Below are positions 27,899 through 36,121 of a stretch of 64,000 bases of DNA, piece by piece (the first letter of the stretch is position 1; each line of letters begins with the position of its first letter). Source of the stretch: an uncultured Ferrimonas sp. (lineage in GTDB: Bacteria; Pseudomonadota; Gammaproteobacteria; Enterobacterales; Shewanellaceae); assembly GCF_947489035.1 (NCBI RefSeq), contig NZ_CANLCI010000001.1, forward strand, positions 186,001 to 250,000. The letters run 5' to 3'. Below the pieces are notes generated by a model that saw nothing but the letters and a program-made list of their open reading frames with translations, had not been told where the DNA came from and searched no databases. The position numbers were made by a program, and so were the translations under genes.

Positions 27899-30800
27899 GT
27901 TCAGCCTCAGCGCGTGGGCGTTACAGCGCCCCGTTACCATCACCATGGTCTTTATCGCCCTGCTGTTACTGGGCGGCCTGTCCACCCGCTTGCTGCCACT
28001 GGAGATGTTTCCGGGGCTGGATATTCCACAGATCACGGTGCAGGTGCCCTATGGCGGCAGTTCACCGCGTGAAGTCGAGCGCGAGATCACCGCCGTGTTA
28101 GAGGAATCACTGGCCACCTTAAGCGGCGTTAAAAAGATGCGCTCTGGCTCCAACCAAGATGAAGCATGGGTGCGAATGGACTTCGCCTGGGAAGAGTCCA
28201 TCGGCAATAAAGTGGTGGAGGTGCGCGAACGGGTCGATTCCGTGCGGCACCTGCTGCCCGCCGATGTGGAACGGGTGATGATCTGGCAATTCGCCACCTC
28301 CGATGCCCCCATCATGACCCTGCGCTTGTCGTCGCAGCGGGATCTGTCCCGTGCCTTCGACATGCTTGATAAGCAGTTAAAACGGCCTCTGGAGCGGATA
28401 GAAGGGATCTCGCAAGTCAGCCTGTATGGGGTGGAGCCGATGCAGATCCAGATCCGAGTTTCCCCAGAGCGGATGCTGGCACGAAGCATTGATCAACAGT
28501 GGCTCAGCGAGCAACTGCAACAGCAAAACTTTATCCTCAGCGCCGGTAATCTGCGTAACGGCCAACAGCTGTGGCAGGTGTCGCAACAAGGGGAATACCA
28601 TAGCCTAGAGGCGATCGAACAACTGGTGGTTCGCCGTGATGTGCGCCTAGGTGACATCGCCGACATTAGCCTCAAGCAGCCCGAAGCCACCGAAGGTCGT
28701 CATCTGGATCGCAGCTACGCGGTCGGCTTGGATCTGTTTAAAGAGTCCGGCGCCAACTTGGTTGAGGTGGCGGATCGGGTTATGCCGGTGATTGAAGCGG
28801 TACGCAACAGCGCCCAGTTTGATGGCATTGAACTGTTTGTGATGGACGATCAGGCCGACGGAGTCAAAAACTCCCTCAGCTCGCTGGCTCAAGCCGGTGG
28901 CCTTGGGGCGTTATTGTCGTTTGCCGTGTTGTTTCTGTTTATCCGTAACCCGCTCACCACTGCCATCATTGTGATTTCGGTGCCGATGTCCATTTGCATC
29001 ACCCTAGGGCTGATGTATCTGCTGGGCTACAGCCTCAATATCTTGTCGATGATGGGCTTGCTGTTGGCGGTGGGAATGCTGATTGATAACGCCGTGGTGG
29101 TCAGTGAAAGCGTGTTGCAGCAGCCGCCGGAAAATCGCCGCCAAGCGGTGATCGACGGCGTTGATAATGTGGGCTTGGCGGTGTTGGCCGGCACCCTAAC
29201 CACCGCCATTGTGTTCTTGCCGAACATCTTTGGGGTTAAGGTCGAGCTCACGGTATTTCTGGAGCACGTAGCCATCTCTATCTGTTTATCGCTGCTGGCC
29301 AGCTTGCTGATCTCGCGCACCTTATTGCCGCTGCTGCTGTTTAAGTTCAGCAACTTAGGGCAAAGCGGCAAAAAGATGGAATCCCCCCGCTATCGACGCA
29401 TGCTGGGCTGGACCTTGGCGCATCCGGTTGCCAGCGGCGTTATCGCCGTGGGGCTGTTGGCCAGCACCGCCTTGCCGCTGTCCCAAGTAACCGGTGGTGA
29501 CGACGATGAAGGCAGCCAAGAGCGATTGTTCATCAACTACCAGATGCAAGGACGGCACCATCTGGATTACAGCGAAGCGATGATCAACACCATGGAGGAG
29601 TACCTGTACGCCAACCAGCAGGAGTTTGGGTTTGAATCGGTGTACAGCTATTACGCCAACCATGACCTGCAAACCACCTTGCTGATGCGGGATGAACTGC
29701 CTCTGCCGATGAACGAATTGAAAGAGAAGATCGCCGCTGGCTTTCCTAAGTATGCCTACGCCAAGCCGATGTTTGGCTGGAATGGCGGCGACGATCGCGG
29801 CATGCGCATTCATTTGCGCGGCCGCTCCACCGAGCAGCTGATGACGCTGTCTGAACAGGTCATTCCGCTCCTGACTGGCATCGAAGGGTTATCCGATGTA
29901 CGCAGCGATCTGTCTGCGGGTCAGCAAGAGCTGCTGATCCGCTTCGACCGACAACGCTTGGCGCAGTTGGGGCTCTCGCTGCAACAAAGCGCCGCCACCG
30001 TAGCAACGGCGCTGCGCGGGCAAACCCTGCGCTCTTACCGTCACGACGCCAACGGCGAAGTCGCCATCCGCTTGCAGTGGCCAGAGCCGTGGCAGCAGTC
30101 CGGCGACAAACTGGCGCAGCTGCCCCTCGGCAAAGTCGATGGCAAAGTGATCACCTTGCAGCAGGTCGCTCGTTTTACCGAGCAACCACGCCTGGACGAG
30201 ATCCGCCACTACAATCGACAAACCTCGTTGGCCATTGGCGGCAACATCGACGACCGCGACTTCGATGAGTTGCAGCAAGAGATCAGCACCGTACTGGATG
30301 GCATCAACTGGCCCGAAGGGTACAGCTACAGCTTCAGTGGTGGCTTTCAGTACCAAGATGAAAGCGAAGCGTTAATGCTGACCAACATGCTGCTGGCGGT
30401 GGTGATGATCTACATCGTGATGGCCGCGCTGTTTGAATCGCTGTTGCTGCCAACCGCGGTGATCAGCTCGATCTTATTTGCCATTACTGGCGTATTTTGG
30501 ACCTTTATGTTTACCGGCCAAACCATGAGCGTGATGGCGATGATCGGCATCTTGGTGTTGATGGGGGTGGTGGTCAATAACGGCATTGTGCTGGTGGATC
30601 AAATCAATCAACGCCAACCCAAACTGGAAAACTTACAGCAAGCGATCTTGGATGCCGCCGTGGGTCGATTGCGGCCGGTATTGATGACCGTGGCCACCAC
30701 CATCTTGGGCCTATTGCCGTTAGCGTTGGGCGACACCCGCATCGCTGGCGGCGGCCCCAGCTACACGCCGATGGCCATTGCCATTATTGGTGGGCTCACC

Positions 30801-30935
30801 TTCTCTACCGCCACCAGTTTGTTGCTGGTGCCCTACCTCTACTTGATCCTCAGCCGCTTACGCCATCGCTGCAGCCAAGGGATCACCCGAATTTGGCAAT
30901 GGCAGCAACAACAGGTGCCATCATGGTTACGCTAA
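27891..30935 (+). CDS. RND-family efflux permease 2
   Basis: 1014 residues, the same family as the preceding permease but clearly diverged. TM1 is RPVTITMVFIALLLLGGLSTR, TM4 carries GMLIDNAVVVSESV (again Asp-Asn), and the TM6-TM7 loop is short, without the insertion seen in permease 1. A good ribosome site (AAGGAG) lies inside the end of the first permease gene. Two tandem permeases with one adaptor recall MdtBC or TriBC-like systems, where the pumps form mixed trimers; that they do so here is inference. Confidence 0.95.
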   Translation: MTKFSLSAWALQRPVTITMVFIALLLLGGLSTRLLPLEMFPGLDIPQITVQVPYGGSSPREVEREITAVLEESLATLSGVKKMRSGSNQDEAWVRMDFAWEESIGNKVVEVRERVDSVRHLLPADVERVMIWQFATSDAPIMTLRLSSQRDLSRAFDMLDKQLKRPLERIEGISQVSLYGVEPMQIQIRVSPERMLARSIDQQWLSEQLQQQNFILSAGNLRNGQQLWQVSQQGEYHSLEAIEQLVVRRDVRLGDIADISLKQPEATEGRHLDRSYAVGLDLFKESGANLVEVADRVMPVIEAVRNSAQFDGIELFVMDDQADGVKNSLSSLAQAGGLGALLSFAVLFLFIRNPLTTAIIVISVPMSICITLGLMYLLGYSLNILSMMGLLLAVGMLIDNAVVVSESVLQQPPENRRQAVIDGVDNVGLAVLAGTLTTAIVFLPNIFGVKVELTVFLEHVAISICLSLLASLLISRTLLPLLLFKFSNLGQSGKKMESPRYRRMLGWTLAHPVASGVIAVGLLASTALPLSQVTGGDDDEGSQERLFINYQMQGRHHLDYSEAMINTMEEYLYANQQEFGFESVYSYYANHDLQTTLLMRDELPLPMNELKEKIAAGFPKYAYAKPMFGWNGGDDRGMRIHLRGRSTEQLMTLSEQVIPLLTGIEGLSDVRSDLSAGQQELLIRFDRQRLAQLGLSLQQSAATVATALRGQTLRSYRHDANGEVAIRLQWPEPWQQSGDKLAQLPLGKVDGKVITLQQVARFTEQPRLDEIRHYNRQTSLAIGGNIDDRDFDELQQEISTVLDGINWPEGYSYSFSGGFQYQDESEALMLTNMLLAVVMIYIVMAALFESLLLPTAVISSILFAITGVFWTFMFTGQTMSVMAMIGILVLMGVVVNNGIVLVDQINQRQPKLENLQQAILDAAVGRLRPVLMTVATTILGLLPLALGDTRIAGGGPSYTPMAIAIIGGLTFSTATSLLLVPYLYLILSRLRHRCSQGITRIWQWQQQQVPSWLR

Positions 30936-30972
30936 TACACGGTTTGTAGAATAATCCGTTGCAACAGTTCGC

Positions 30973-31005
30973 AAGCGGCACTTCATTGTCGTGCCGCTTT
31001 GTTTT
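30973..31005 (+). terminator. Terminator of the RND operon
   Basis: AAGCGGCAC - 9 nt - GTGCCGCTT followed by TGTTTT. It starts 37 bp after the permease stop codon. Confidence 0.75.
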
Positions 31006-31042
31006 AGGCTGATGCTCACCTTTGATAACGGAACCATCAATC

Positions 31043-31897
31043 ATGCGTAAACGGACTTTACTGCTGGCATTGCTGGCTTGGCCCGCGTTGGCCGCCGATC
31101 GCTTTGCCGATGTGGTGATCACCCCAACTCAAGTCGCCCCAGGGATCCATATGCTGCAAGGCGCTGGCGGGAACATCGGCGTGAGTGCTGGAAGCGACGG
31201 CTTATTGATTATTGATGATCAGTTTGCGCCCTTGGCCAACAAAATTATTGCCGCACTGACGCCCTTACACCCGGATTCTGCCGGTAAACCCAAGTTTGTG
31301 ATCAACACCCATCACCACGGCGATCACACCGGGGCTAACGCCACCTTTGGCCGCGATGGCACCATCTTCGCCCACCATAATGTGCTTAAACACCTGCAGG
31401 CTGACAACAGCGTCAGTGCCGCCGCCTATCCGGTGGTCACCTACGACGATGGCATCACCTTCCACTTTAACCAGCAGAAAATTGAGGTGATGCACCAAGG
31501 CATTGGCCACACCGATGGCGACTCGATGGTGTGGTTTGCCCAGCAAAACGTGCTGCACATGGGCGATCTGTTTTTCAACAACACCTTCCCCTATGTGGAT
31601 CAAGGCCACGGCGGCAGCGTGCGTCACTACCTCGCTCGGGTAGAAGAAGCACTGCAGCTGGTGAATGATCAAACCAAAATCATTCCCGGTCACGGCGACT
31701 TAGGCAACCGCAACGACCTCACCCGCTTTAAAGTGATGTTGCAACAGTCGCTCGCGTGGGCAGAATCGATGCAAGAACACCCGAAATCGGTCTGGTTAGC
31801 CCAAGGCTTGCCTGTCCATCTGCAATCTTGGCAGTGGTCATTCATCAGCAATGAACGCTGGATAGAAACCCTCTGGACCGAGATACAAGGCAAATAA
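31043..31897 (+). CDS. Periplasmic metallo-beta-lactamase-fold hydrolase
   Basis: 284 residues from the ATG at 31043, which gives a typical signal peptide (RKRTLLLALLAWPALAA, cleavage near residue 18). The MBL zinc motif HxHxDH is H90-H92-D94-H95 (NTHHHGDHTGANA). Further metal ligands are in GIGHTDGDSMVWF, HMGDLFFN and IIPGHGD, so the di-zinc site looks complete. It resembles the large set of secreted MBL-fold hydrolases of marine bacteria annotated only by fold; true beta-lactamase activity cannot be claimed. It is followed by a small membrane-protein gene after a 1-bp gap. Confidence 0.88.
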   Translation: MRKRTLLLALLAWPALAADRFADVVITPTQVAPGIHMLQGAGGNIGVSAGSDGLLIIDDQFAPLANKIIAALTPLHPDSAGKPKFVINTHHHGDHTGANATFGRDGTIFAHHNVLKHLQADNSVSAAAYPVVTYDDGITFHFNQQKIEVMHQGIGHTDGDSMVWFAQQNVLHMGDLFFNNTFPYVDQGHGGSVRHYLARVEEALQLVNDQTKIIPGHGDLGNRNDLTRFKVMLQQSLAWAESMQEHPKSVWLAQGLPVHLQSWQWSFISNERWIETLWTEIQGK

Positions 31898-31898
31898 T

Positions 31899-32285
31899 AT
31901 GTTGATTCAATTAGTGGTTTTTATCATGGCCACCTTAGCTGTTGGCCTAGCGCCAATTTACCTTGGGGCACGAATACTGCGAACGGGCAACCCCAGTTGG
32001 TTTGGCGCGGTGCTGGCCTTGGTGGCGGTATTTGCCCTGCAGGACATGGCATTTCGCTTTGTTGAAGACACCGATCTCGCCTGGATTGCCAGCATCTTTG
32101 CTGGCTCATTTGCGGTCAGTTTGATGCTCGACTGCCCGTACTGGAAAGCCGCCATCATCTGCGCCTTTATTATCTTGATCCAAGTGTTGGCCACCAACGC
32201 GTTCTTGGGGGGCACCCCAGCCCCAGAACACCTAAGCCATCTGGTGCTGGAAACCCAAAAAGAGCTGTGGCCGGATTACTACTGA
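31899..32285 (+). CDS. Small integral membrane protein of unknown function
   Basis: 128 residues, not recognised. Hydrophobicity suggests four membrane helices (about 3-24, 34-53, 62-80 and 83-103) with a short polar tail ending KELWPDYY. Its start is 1 bp after the MBL hydrolase stop and uses AAGG inside that gene's last codons, so it is very likely cotranslated with the hydrolase. No catalytic motif was seen. A strong terminator follows. Confidence 0.75.
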   Translation: MLIQLVVFIMATLAVGLAPIYLGARILRTGNPSWFGAVLALVAVFALQDMAFRFVEDTDLAWIASIFAGSFAVSLMLDCPYWKAAIICAFIILIQVLATNAFLGGTPAPEHLSHLVLETQKELWPDYY

Positions 32286-32331
32286 TAAGCAAAAGCCGCT
32301 GCGCGCTAACGCCGAGTCAGTCCACCAGATC

Positions 32332-32362
32332 AAAAAAGAGCACGCTAAGCGTGCTCTTTTTT
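32332..32362. terminator. Bidirectional terminator between the membrane-protein gene and kdsB
   Basis: AAAAAAGAGCACGC-TAA-GCGTGCTCTTTTTT, a near-perfect long stem with A/T runs on both sides. It serves the plus-strand MBL unit and probably also the convergent kdsB operon. Confidence 0.85.
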
Positions 32363-32407
32363 ATCGACTGAAGCTCACCTCAACCACGGCATACGCCGCG
32401 AGGCAAA

Positions 32408-33148
32408 TTAACGTAATATCGCCTGAACTCGGGCAAGATCTGCAGCGGTGTCCACCCCAGCCGGTGGCGGCTCTACCGCCTCAGCTACGTGAATTTTCTC
32501 ACCTTGATACAACACCCGTAACTGCTCGAGGGATTCAATCTGCTCTAACGGGCTGATTGGCCACGCCACGTAATCGCGGATAAAGCCAGCACGGTAGCCG
32601 TAAATGCCCACATGACGTTGCGCCCCGGGGCTGATCCCCAGCTGCTGAGCAAAGCCATCGCGGTGCCACGGAATGGCGGCACGAGAGAAATACAGCGCGT
32701 AACCTTCGTTATCGCTGATCACCTTAACCGCATTCGGGTTGTGCATCTCTTCAGCGTCATCAATCGAAACCGACAGGGTCGACATCCGCGCCTTGCTGCC
32801 CACCAAGTTATCGGCGACTTGGCGAATGTTCGCCGCCGGGATCAAAGGCTCATCCCCCTGAACATTCACCACGATGGTGTCGTCACTTAACTGCAGCAGC
32901 TCCACGACTTCAGCCAAGCGTTCGGTGCCCGATTGGTGATCCGGTGAGGTCATCAACACCTCGCACCGATTGCCTAACGCCGCAACCACCCGCTGATCGT
33001 CGGTCGCAACGACCACGCGATCCGCACCGGATTCCTGCGCCCGCGCAACCACATGGGCCACCATCGGCTGGCCTGCAATGTCGGCCAACGGCTTACCCGG
33101 TAACCGGCTTGAACCGTAACGGGCGGGGATCACAACCACAAAGCTCAT
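32408..33148 (-). CDS. kdsB: 3-deoxy-manno-octulosonate cytidylyltransferase (CMP-KDO synthetase)
   Basis: 246 residues. It activates KDO with CTP for the inner core of LPS. The N-terminal nucleotide-binding motif [17 protein letters not shown] is intact, followed by [20 protein letters not shown] and the C-terminal [27 protein letters not shown] segment typical of KdsB. Its ATG overlaps the stop codon of the Trm112 gene (TAATG). It is the last gene of comEC/msbA-lpxK-Trm112-kdsB. Confidence 0.98.
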   Translation of the reverse strand: MSFVVVIPARYGSSRLPGKPLADIAGQPMVAHVVARAQESGADRVVVATDDQRVVAALGNRCEVLMTSPDHQSGTERLAEVVELLQLSDDTIVVNVQGDEPLIPAANIRQVADNLVGSKARMSTLSVSIDDAEEMHNPNAVKVISDNEGYALYFSRAAIPWHRDGFAQQLGISPGAQRHVGIYGYRAGFIRDYVAWPISPLEQIESLEQLRVLYQGEKIHVAEAVEPPPAGVDTAADLARVQAILR

Positions 33149-33327
33149 TAGTCGTTACTCTCAAGTGCCGTAGCACGGTCTTCCAACAGTACCGGAATGC
33201 CTTCATCAATGGCGTACACCAGTTTGTCGGCACGGCAGATCAAACGCTGGCCGTCACGGTCATACTCCAACTTGCCCTTACATACTGGGCAAGCAATGAT
33301 TTCCAACAATTTGTGGTCAAACGCCAT
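33148..33327 (-). CDS. Trm112-family small zinc-ribbon-like protein (YcaR-like)
   Basis: 59 residues: it begins [20 protein letters not shown] and continues with a [20 protein letters not shown] core, the standard bacterial Trm112/YcaR family pattern. Cysteines C13 and C16 plus C31 suggest a reduced metal site. The gene overlaps the end of lpxK by 11 bp and its stop overlaps the kdsB start. The same lpxK-ycaR-kdsB order is seen in E. coli. Molecular role in bacteria is poorly defined; the eukaryotic relatives stabilise methyltransferases. Confidence 0.93.
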   Translation of the reverse strand: MAFDHKLLEIIACPVCKGKLEYDRDGQRLICRADKLVYAIDEGIPVLLEDRATALESND

Positions 33328-34312
33328 CGAGTTTTTCCTTTAACTGGGTCATAAATTGACTGTCGAACGTTGCGCCCAAACTAGCACTGACCGGTAGGTA
33401 ATACCAGTTAGGCTGGGCGAAGTCGCGACACTTAACCGCATCTTTCTCGGTCATTAATAGGGATTGCTGGGCGTGCGCTAACGGCTGCAATAACGCGCTG
33501 CTGTAAGCCATGTGATCGGCAAAGCCGTGACTGGCACTCAGAGACAACCCGAGCTCGGCAAGGGTTTGAAAAAATCGAGGTGGGTGACCAATGCCGGCCA
33601 TGGCGATCAGCTCGCCTTGGGGGGCTTCGGCGCCGCTGCCGTCCACCCGTTGCCAATCGCTGGGCTCTAGGGTCATTCGGTGCTCAGCTCCGTGCGCGCG
33701 GCCCCCGTTGCAAATAAGCAGATCGCACTGCTGCAATCGCGATATTGGCTCGCGCAGTGGCCCCATTGGCAAACGATGGCCGTTGCCAAAACGGCGCTGG
33801 CCGTCAATCACAGCCACTTCAAGGGTGCGGCCTAAACGGTAATGCTGCATGCCATCGTCGCTGATGATGATATCCACCTCGCCAGACGTTAGCAGCAACT
33901 GCGCCGCCGCGATCCGATCGGCCCCCACCGCCAGCGGCACCCCGCTGCGCTGGGCCAACAACCTGGGTTCATCGCCGCACAAACGGGGATCGCTTTGTGC
34001 ATTAACCAACATTGGCTGAGCACTGGCGTCGCCACCATAACCGCGGCTGATGATTCCCGGTTGGTAACCATTGCGCTGCAACAGCTCCACCAGATACAGC
34101 ACCACTGGGGTTTTGCCGTTGCCACCAACGCTGATGTTACCCACCACCACCACTGGCACAGGCAACGTGACCACCGGCTTTAGCCCCAACGAAAACAGCG
34201 CCCGACGCAGCTGACTAAGCGCGATAAACAACCAATTCAACGGCAGCAATAACCACAGCAGCGGGTGCCCCTGTTGCCAGGCTTGTTCAAACCAACGCTG
34301 CACCTTAGTCAC
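33317..34312 (-). CDS. lpxK: Tetraacyldisaccharide 4'-kinase
   Basis: 331 residues from a GTG at 34312 that overlaps the msbA stop codon by 8 bp; a second GTG at 34303 is also possible. The N-terminal membrane anchor ([18 protein letters not shown]) is followed by the P-loop [13 protein letters not shown] and the [28 protein letters not shown] and MTEKDAVKC motifs of LpxK. It phosphorylates the 4' position of the lipid A disaccharide at the inner membrane, just before MsbA flips the molecule, which fits the coupling to msbA. Confidence 0.97.
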   Translation of the reverse strand: MTKVQRWFEQAWQQGHPLLWLLLPLNWLFIALSQLRRALFSLGLKPVVTLPVPVVVVGNISVGGNGKTPVVLYLVELLQRNGYQPGIISRGYGGDASAQPMLVNAQSDPRLCGDEPRLLAQRSGVPLAVGADRIAAAQLLLTSGEVDIIISDDGMQHYRLGRTLEVAVIDGQRRFGNGHRLPMGPLREPISRLQQCDLLICNGGRAHGAEHRMTLEPSDWQRVDGSGAEAPQGELIAMAGIGHPPRFFQTLAELGLSLSASHGFADHMAYSSALLQPLAHAQQSLLMTEKDAVKCRDFAQPNWYYLPVSASLGATFDSQFMTQLKEKLDGV

Positions 34313-36050
34313 CAAACTGCATTGAATGCAGCTGCGCGTAGGCGCCTTGCCGCGCCAGCAATTCGTGGTGGCTGCCGCGCTCAACTATCGCGCCTTGATC
34401 CAGCACAATAATTTCATCGGCATTTTCAATGGTGGATAAACGGTGCGCAATCACTATCGAGGTGCGCTCGGCCGCTAACTTATCCAACGCCGTTTGGATG
34501 GCGCGTTCCGATTCGGTATCCAGCGCCGAGGTGGCTTCATCCAACACCAAGATTGGCGTGTCGCGTAAAATGGCACGGGCAATGGCGATGCGCTGGCGCT
34601 GGCCACCGGAAAGCATCACCCCATCTTCACCAACCACGGTATCCAGCCCTTCGGGCAGATCCTTAACGAAGGTCATCACGTAGGCGGCTTCGGCGGCGGC
34701 TTCCACTTGTTCGCGGCTGACGTTTTCGCAGGCATAAGCGATGTTGTTGGCGATGGTGTCGTTAAACAGCGTCACTTGCTGCGACACAATGGCCATCTGA
34801 CTGCGCAGGTTCGCCATGGTCAACTCGCGAATATCAACGCCATCAATACTGATGCTGCCCGAACCGATCTCGTAAAAGCGTGGCAACAGGGTGGATAACG
34901 TCGATTTGCCGGAGCCAGAACGGCCCACCAGTGCCACGGTTTTCCCCGCAGGTACCGACAGGTTGATCTGCTTCAATACCGGCCCATCAGAGGTTTCATA
35001 CTGAAAGCTCAGATCCGTGACATCAATCGCGCCTTGGCAATCGGTGAGCTCCTTAGTACCGCTGTCGTTGGCGTCGGCCTGATCCAGCACCAAAAAGATG
35101 CTATCTGCCGCCGCCACGCCCCGTTGCAGCTCAGCATTAACCTTGGTGAGCTGTCGCACCGGGGTCATTAAGCCCATCATCGCGCCAATCACCACCACAA
35201 AGGAGCCAGGGCTCAGGGTTTCTAAAATGGCGGGGAAGCTGGCGATAAACAGCACCACGCCCAAGGCGATGGCACCTAAGATCTGGATCACCGGTTGGCT
35301 AATGGCGGTGGCCGCCGACAACTTCATGTTTTGTTGGCGGTTGCGATTGCTGGCTTGGCCGAAGCGCGCTTTTTCCACTTCTTGCCCACCAAAAGCCAAT
35401 ACGTTTTTATGGCCTTTGAGCATCTGCTCGGTGGTGGTGGTAACGCCGCCCATCGCCCCTTGGATCCGTTTCGAGATCATTCGGAAGCGCTTGCTGACGA
35501 TGTTGATCACCACCGCAATCACCGGCCCAACCAAAAAGAACACCGCCGACAACTGCCAGCTTTCCCAAAACATGATGAATAACAGGCCGATCACCGTGAA
35601 GGTGGACCGCACCATGTTGATCAACGCACCGGATGAAGCACGGGATACCTGTTCGGCATCGTAGGTGACTTTAGAGATCAGATCGCCGCTGGAACGACTA
35701 TCAAAGAAGGTGACCGGCAGGCGCAGATATTTTTCAAACACCTGCTGACGCATGGTGTGGATAACGTTTTGACTGACCCAAGCCAAGCAGTAGGTCGAGA
35801 CAAAGTTGGCGCCGCCGCGCAGCACAAATAAGCCCACGATCACAAACGGCGCTAACCGTAAGGTGGTGGAGTCGCTTTGAGCCAAACCGTTATCAATCAG
35901 CGGCTTAACCATATAAACCAAGGAGGCATCAACGCCACCATAGATCGCCATGCCGATGATGGCCGCGAAAAAGCCCGCCTTGTAGGCGCGGACGTAAGGC
36001 CAAAGCCGTTTAAACGTGGCCACAAATGGGCTGGAATTGTCTGAGCTCAT
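34305..36050 (-). CDS. msbA: Lipid A export ATP-binding/permease protein MsbA
   Basis: 581 residues, like E. coli MsbA (582). Half-transporter with six membrane helices in the first ~320 residues and a nucleotide-binding domain: Walker A VGRSGSGKST (about 378), signature MLSGGQRQRIAIARA, Walker B ILVLDEATSALD and switch His in VIAHRLSTIENAD. The dimer flips lipid A-core across the inner membrane. It follows comEC by 71 bp and overlaps lpxK. Confidence 0.97.
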   Translation of the reverse strand: MSSDNSSPFVATFKRLWPYVRAYKAGFFAAIIGMAIYGGVDASLVYMVKPLIDNGLAQSDSTTLRLAPFVIVGLFVLRGGANFVSTYCLAWVSQNVIHTMRQQVFEKYLRLPVTFFDSRSSGDLISKVTYDAEQVSRASSGALINMVRSTFTVIGLLFIMFWESWQLSAVFFLVGPVIAVVINIVSKRFRMISKRIQGAMGGVTTTTEQMLKGHKNVLAFGGQEVEKARFGQASNRNRQQNMKLSAATAISQPVIQILGAIALGVVLFIASFPAILETLSPGSFVVVIGAMMGLMTPVRQLTKVNAELQRGVAAADSIFLVLDQADANDSGTKELTDCQGAIDVTDLSFQYETSDGPVLKQINLSVPAGKTVALVGRSGSGKSTLSTLLPRFYEIGSGSISIDGVDIRELTMANLRSQMAIVSQQVTLFNDTIANNIAYACENVSREQVEAAAEAAYVMTFVKDLPEGLDTVVGEDGVMLSGGQRQRIAIARAILRDTPILVLDEATSALDTESERAIQTALDKLAAERTSIVIAHRLSTIENADEIIVLDQGAIVERGSHHELLARQGAYAQLHSMQFGD

Positions 36051-36121
36051 GTCAGCACTTCGTTGCTTAGAAAGTCGGTCATTCTACTTCGCCATCGGGT
36101 TGATACCAAATTTTGCCGCCT

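Noticed and set aside
31043-31897. Calling the MBL-fold protein a true beta-lactamase
   Set aside because: The zinc motif is shared by the whole MBL superfamily and nothing specific to beta-lactam hydrolysis was recognised.
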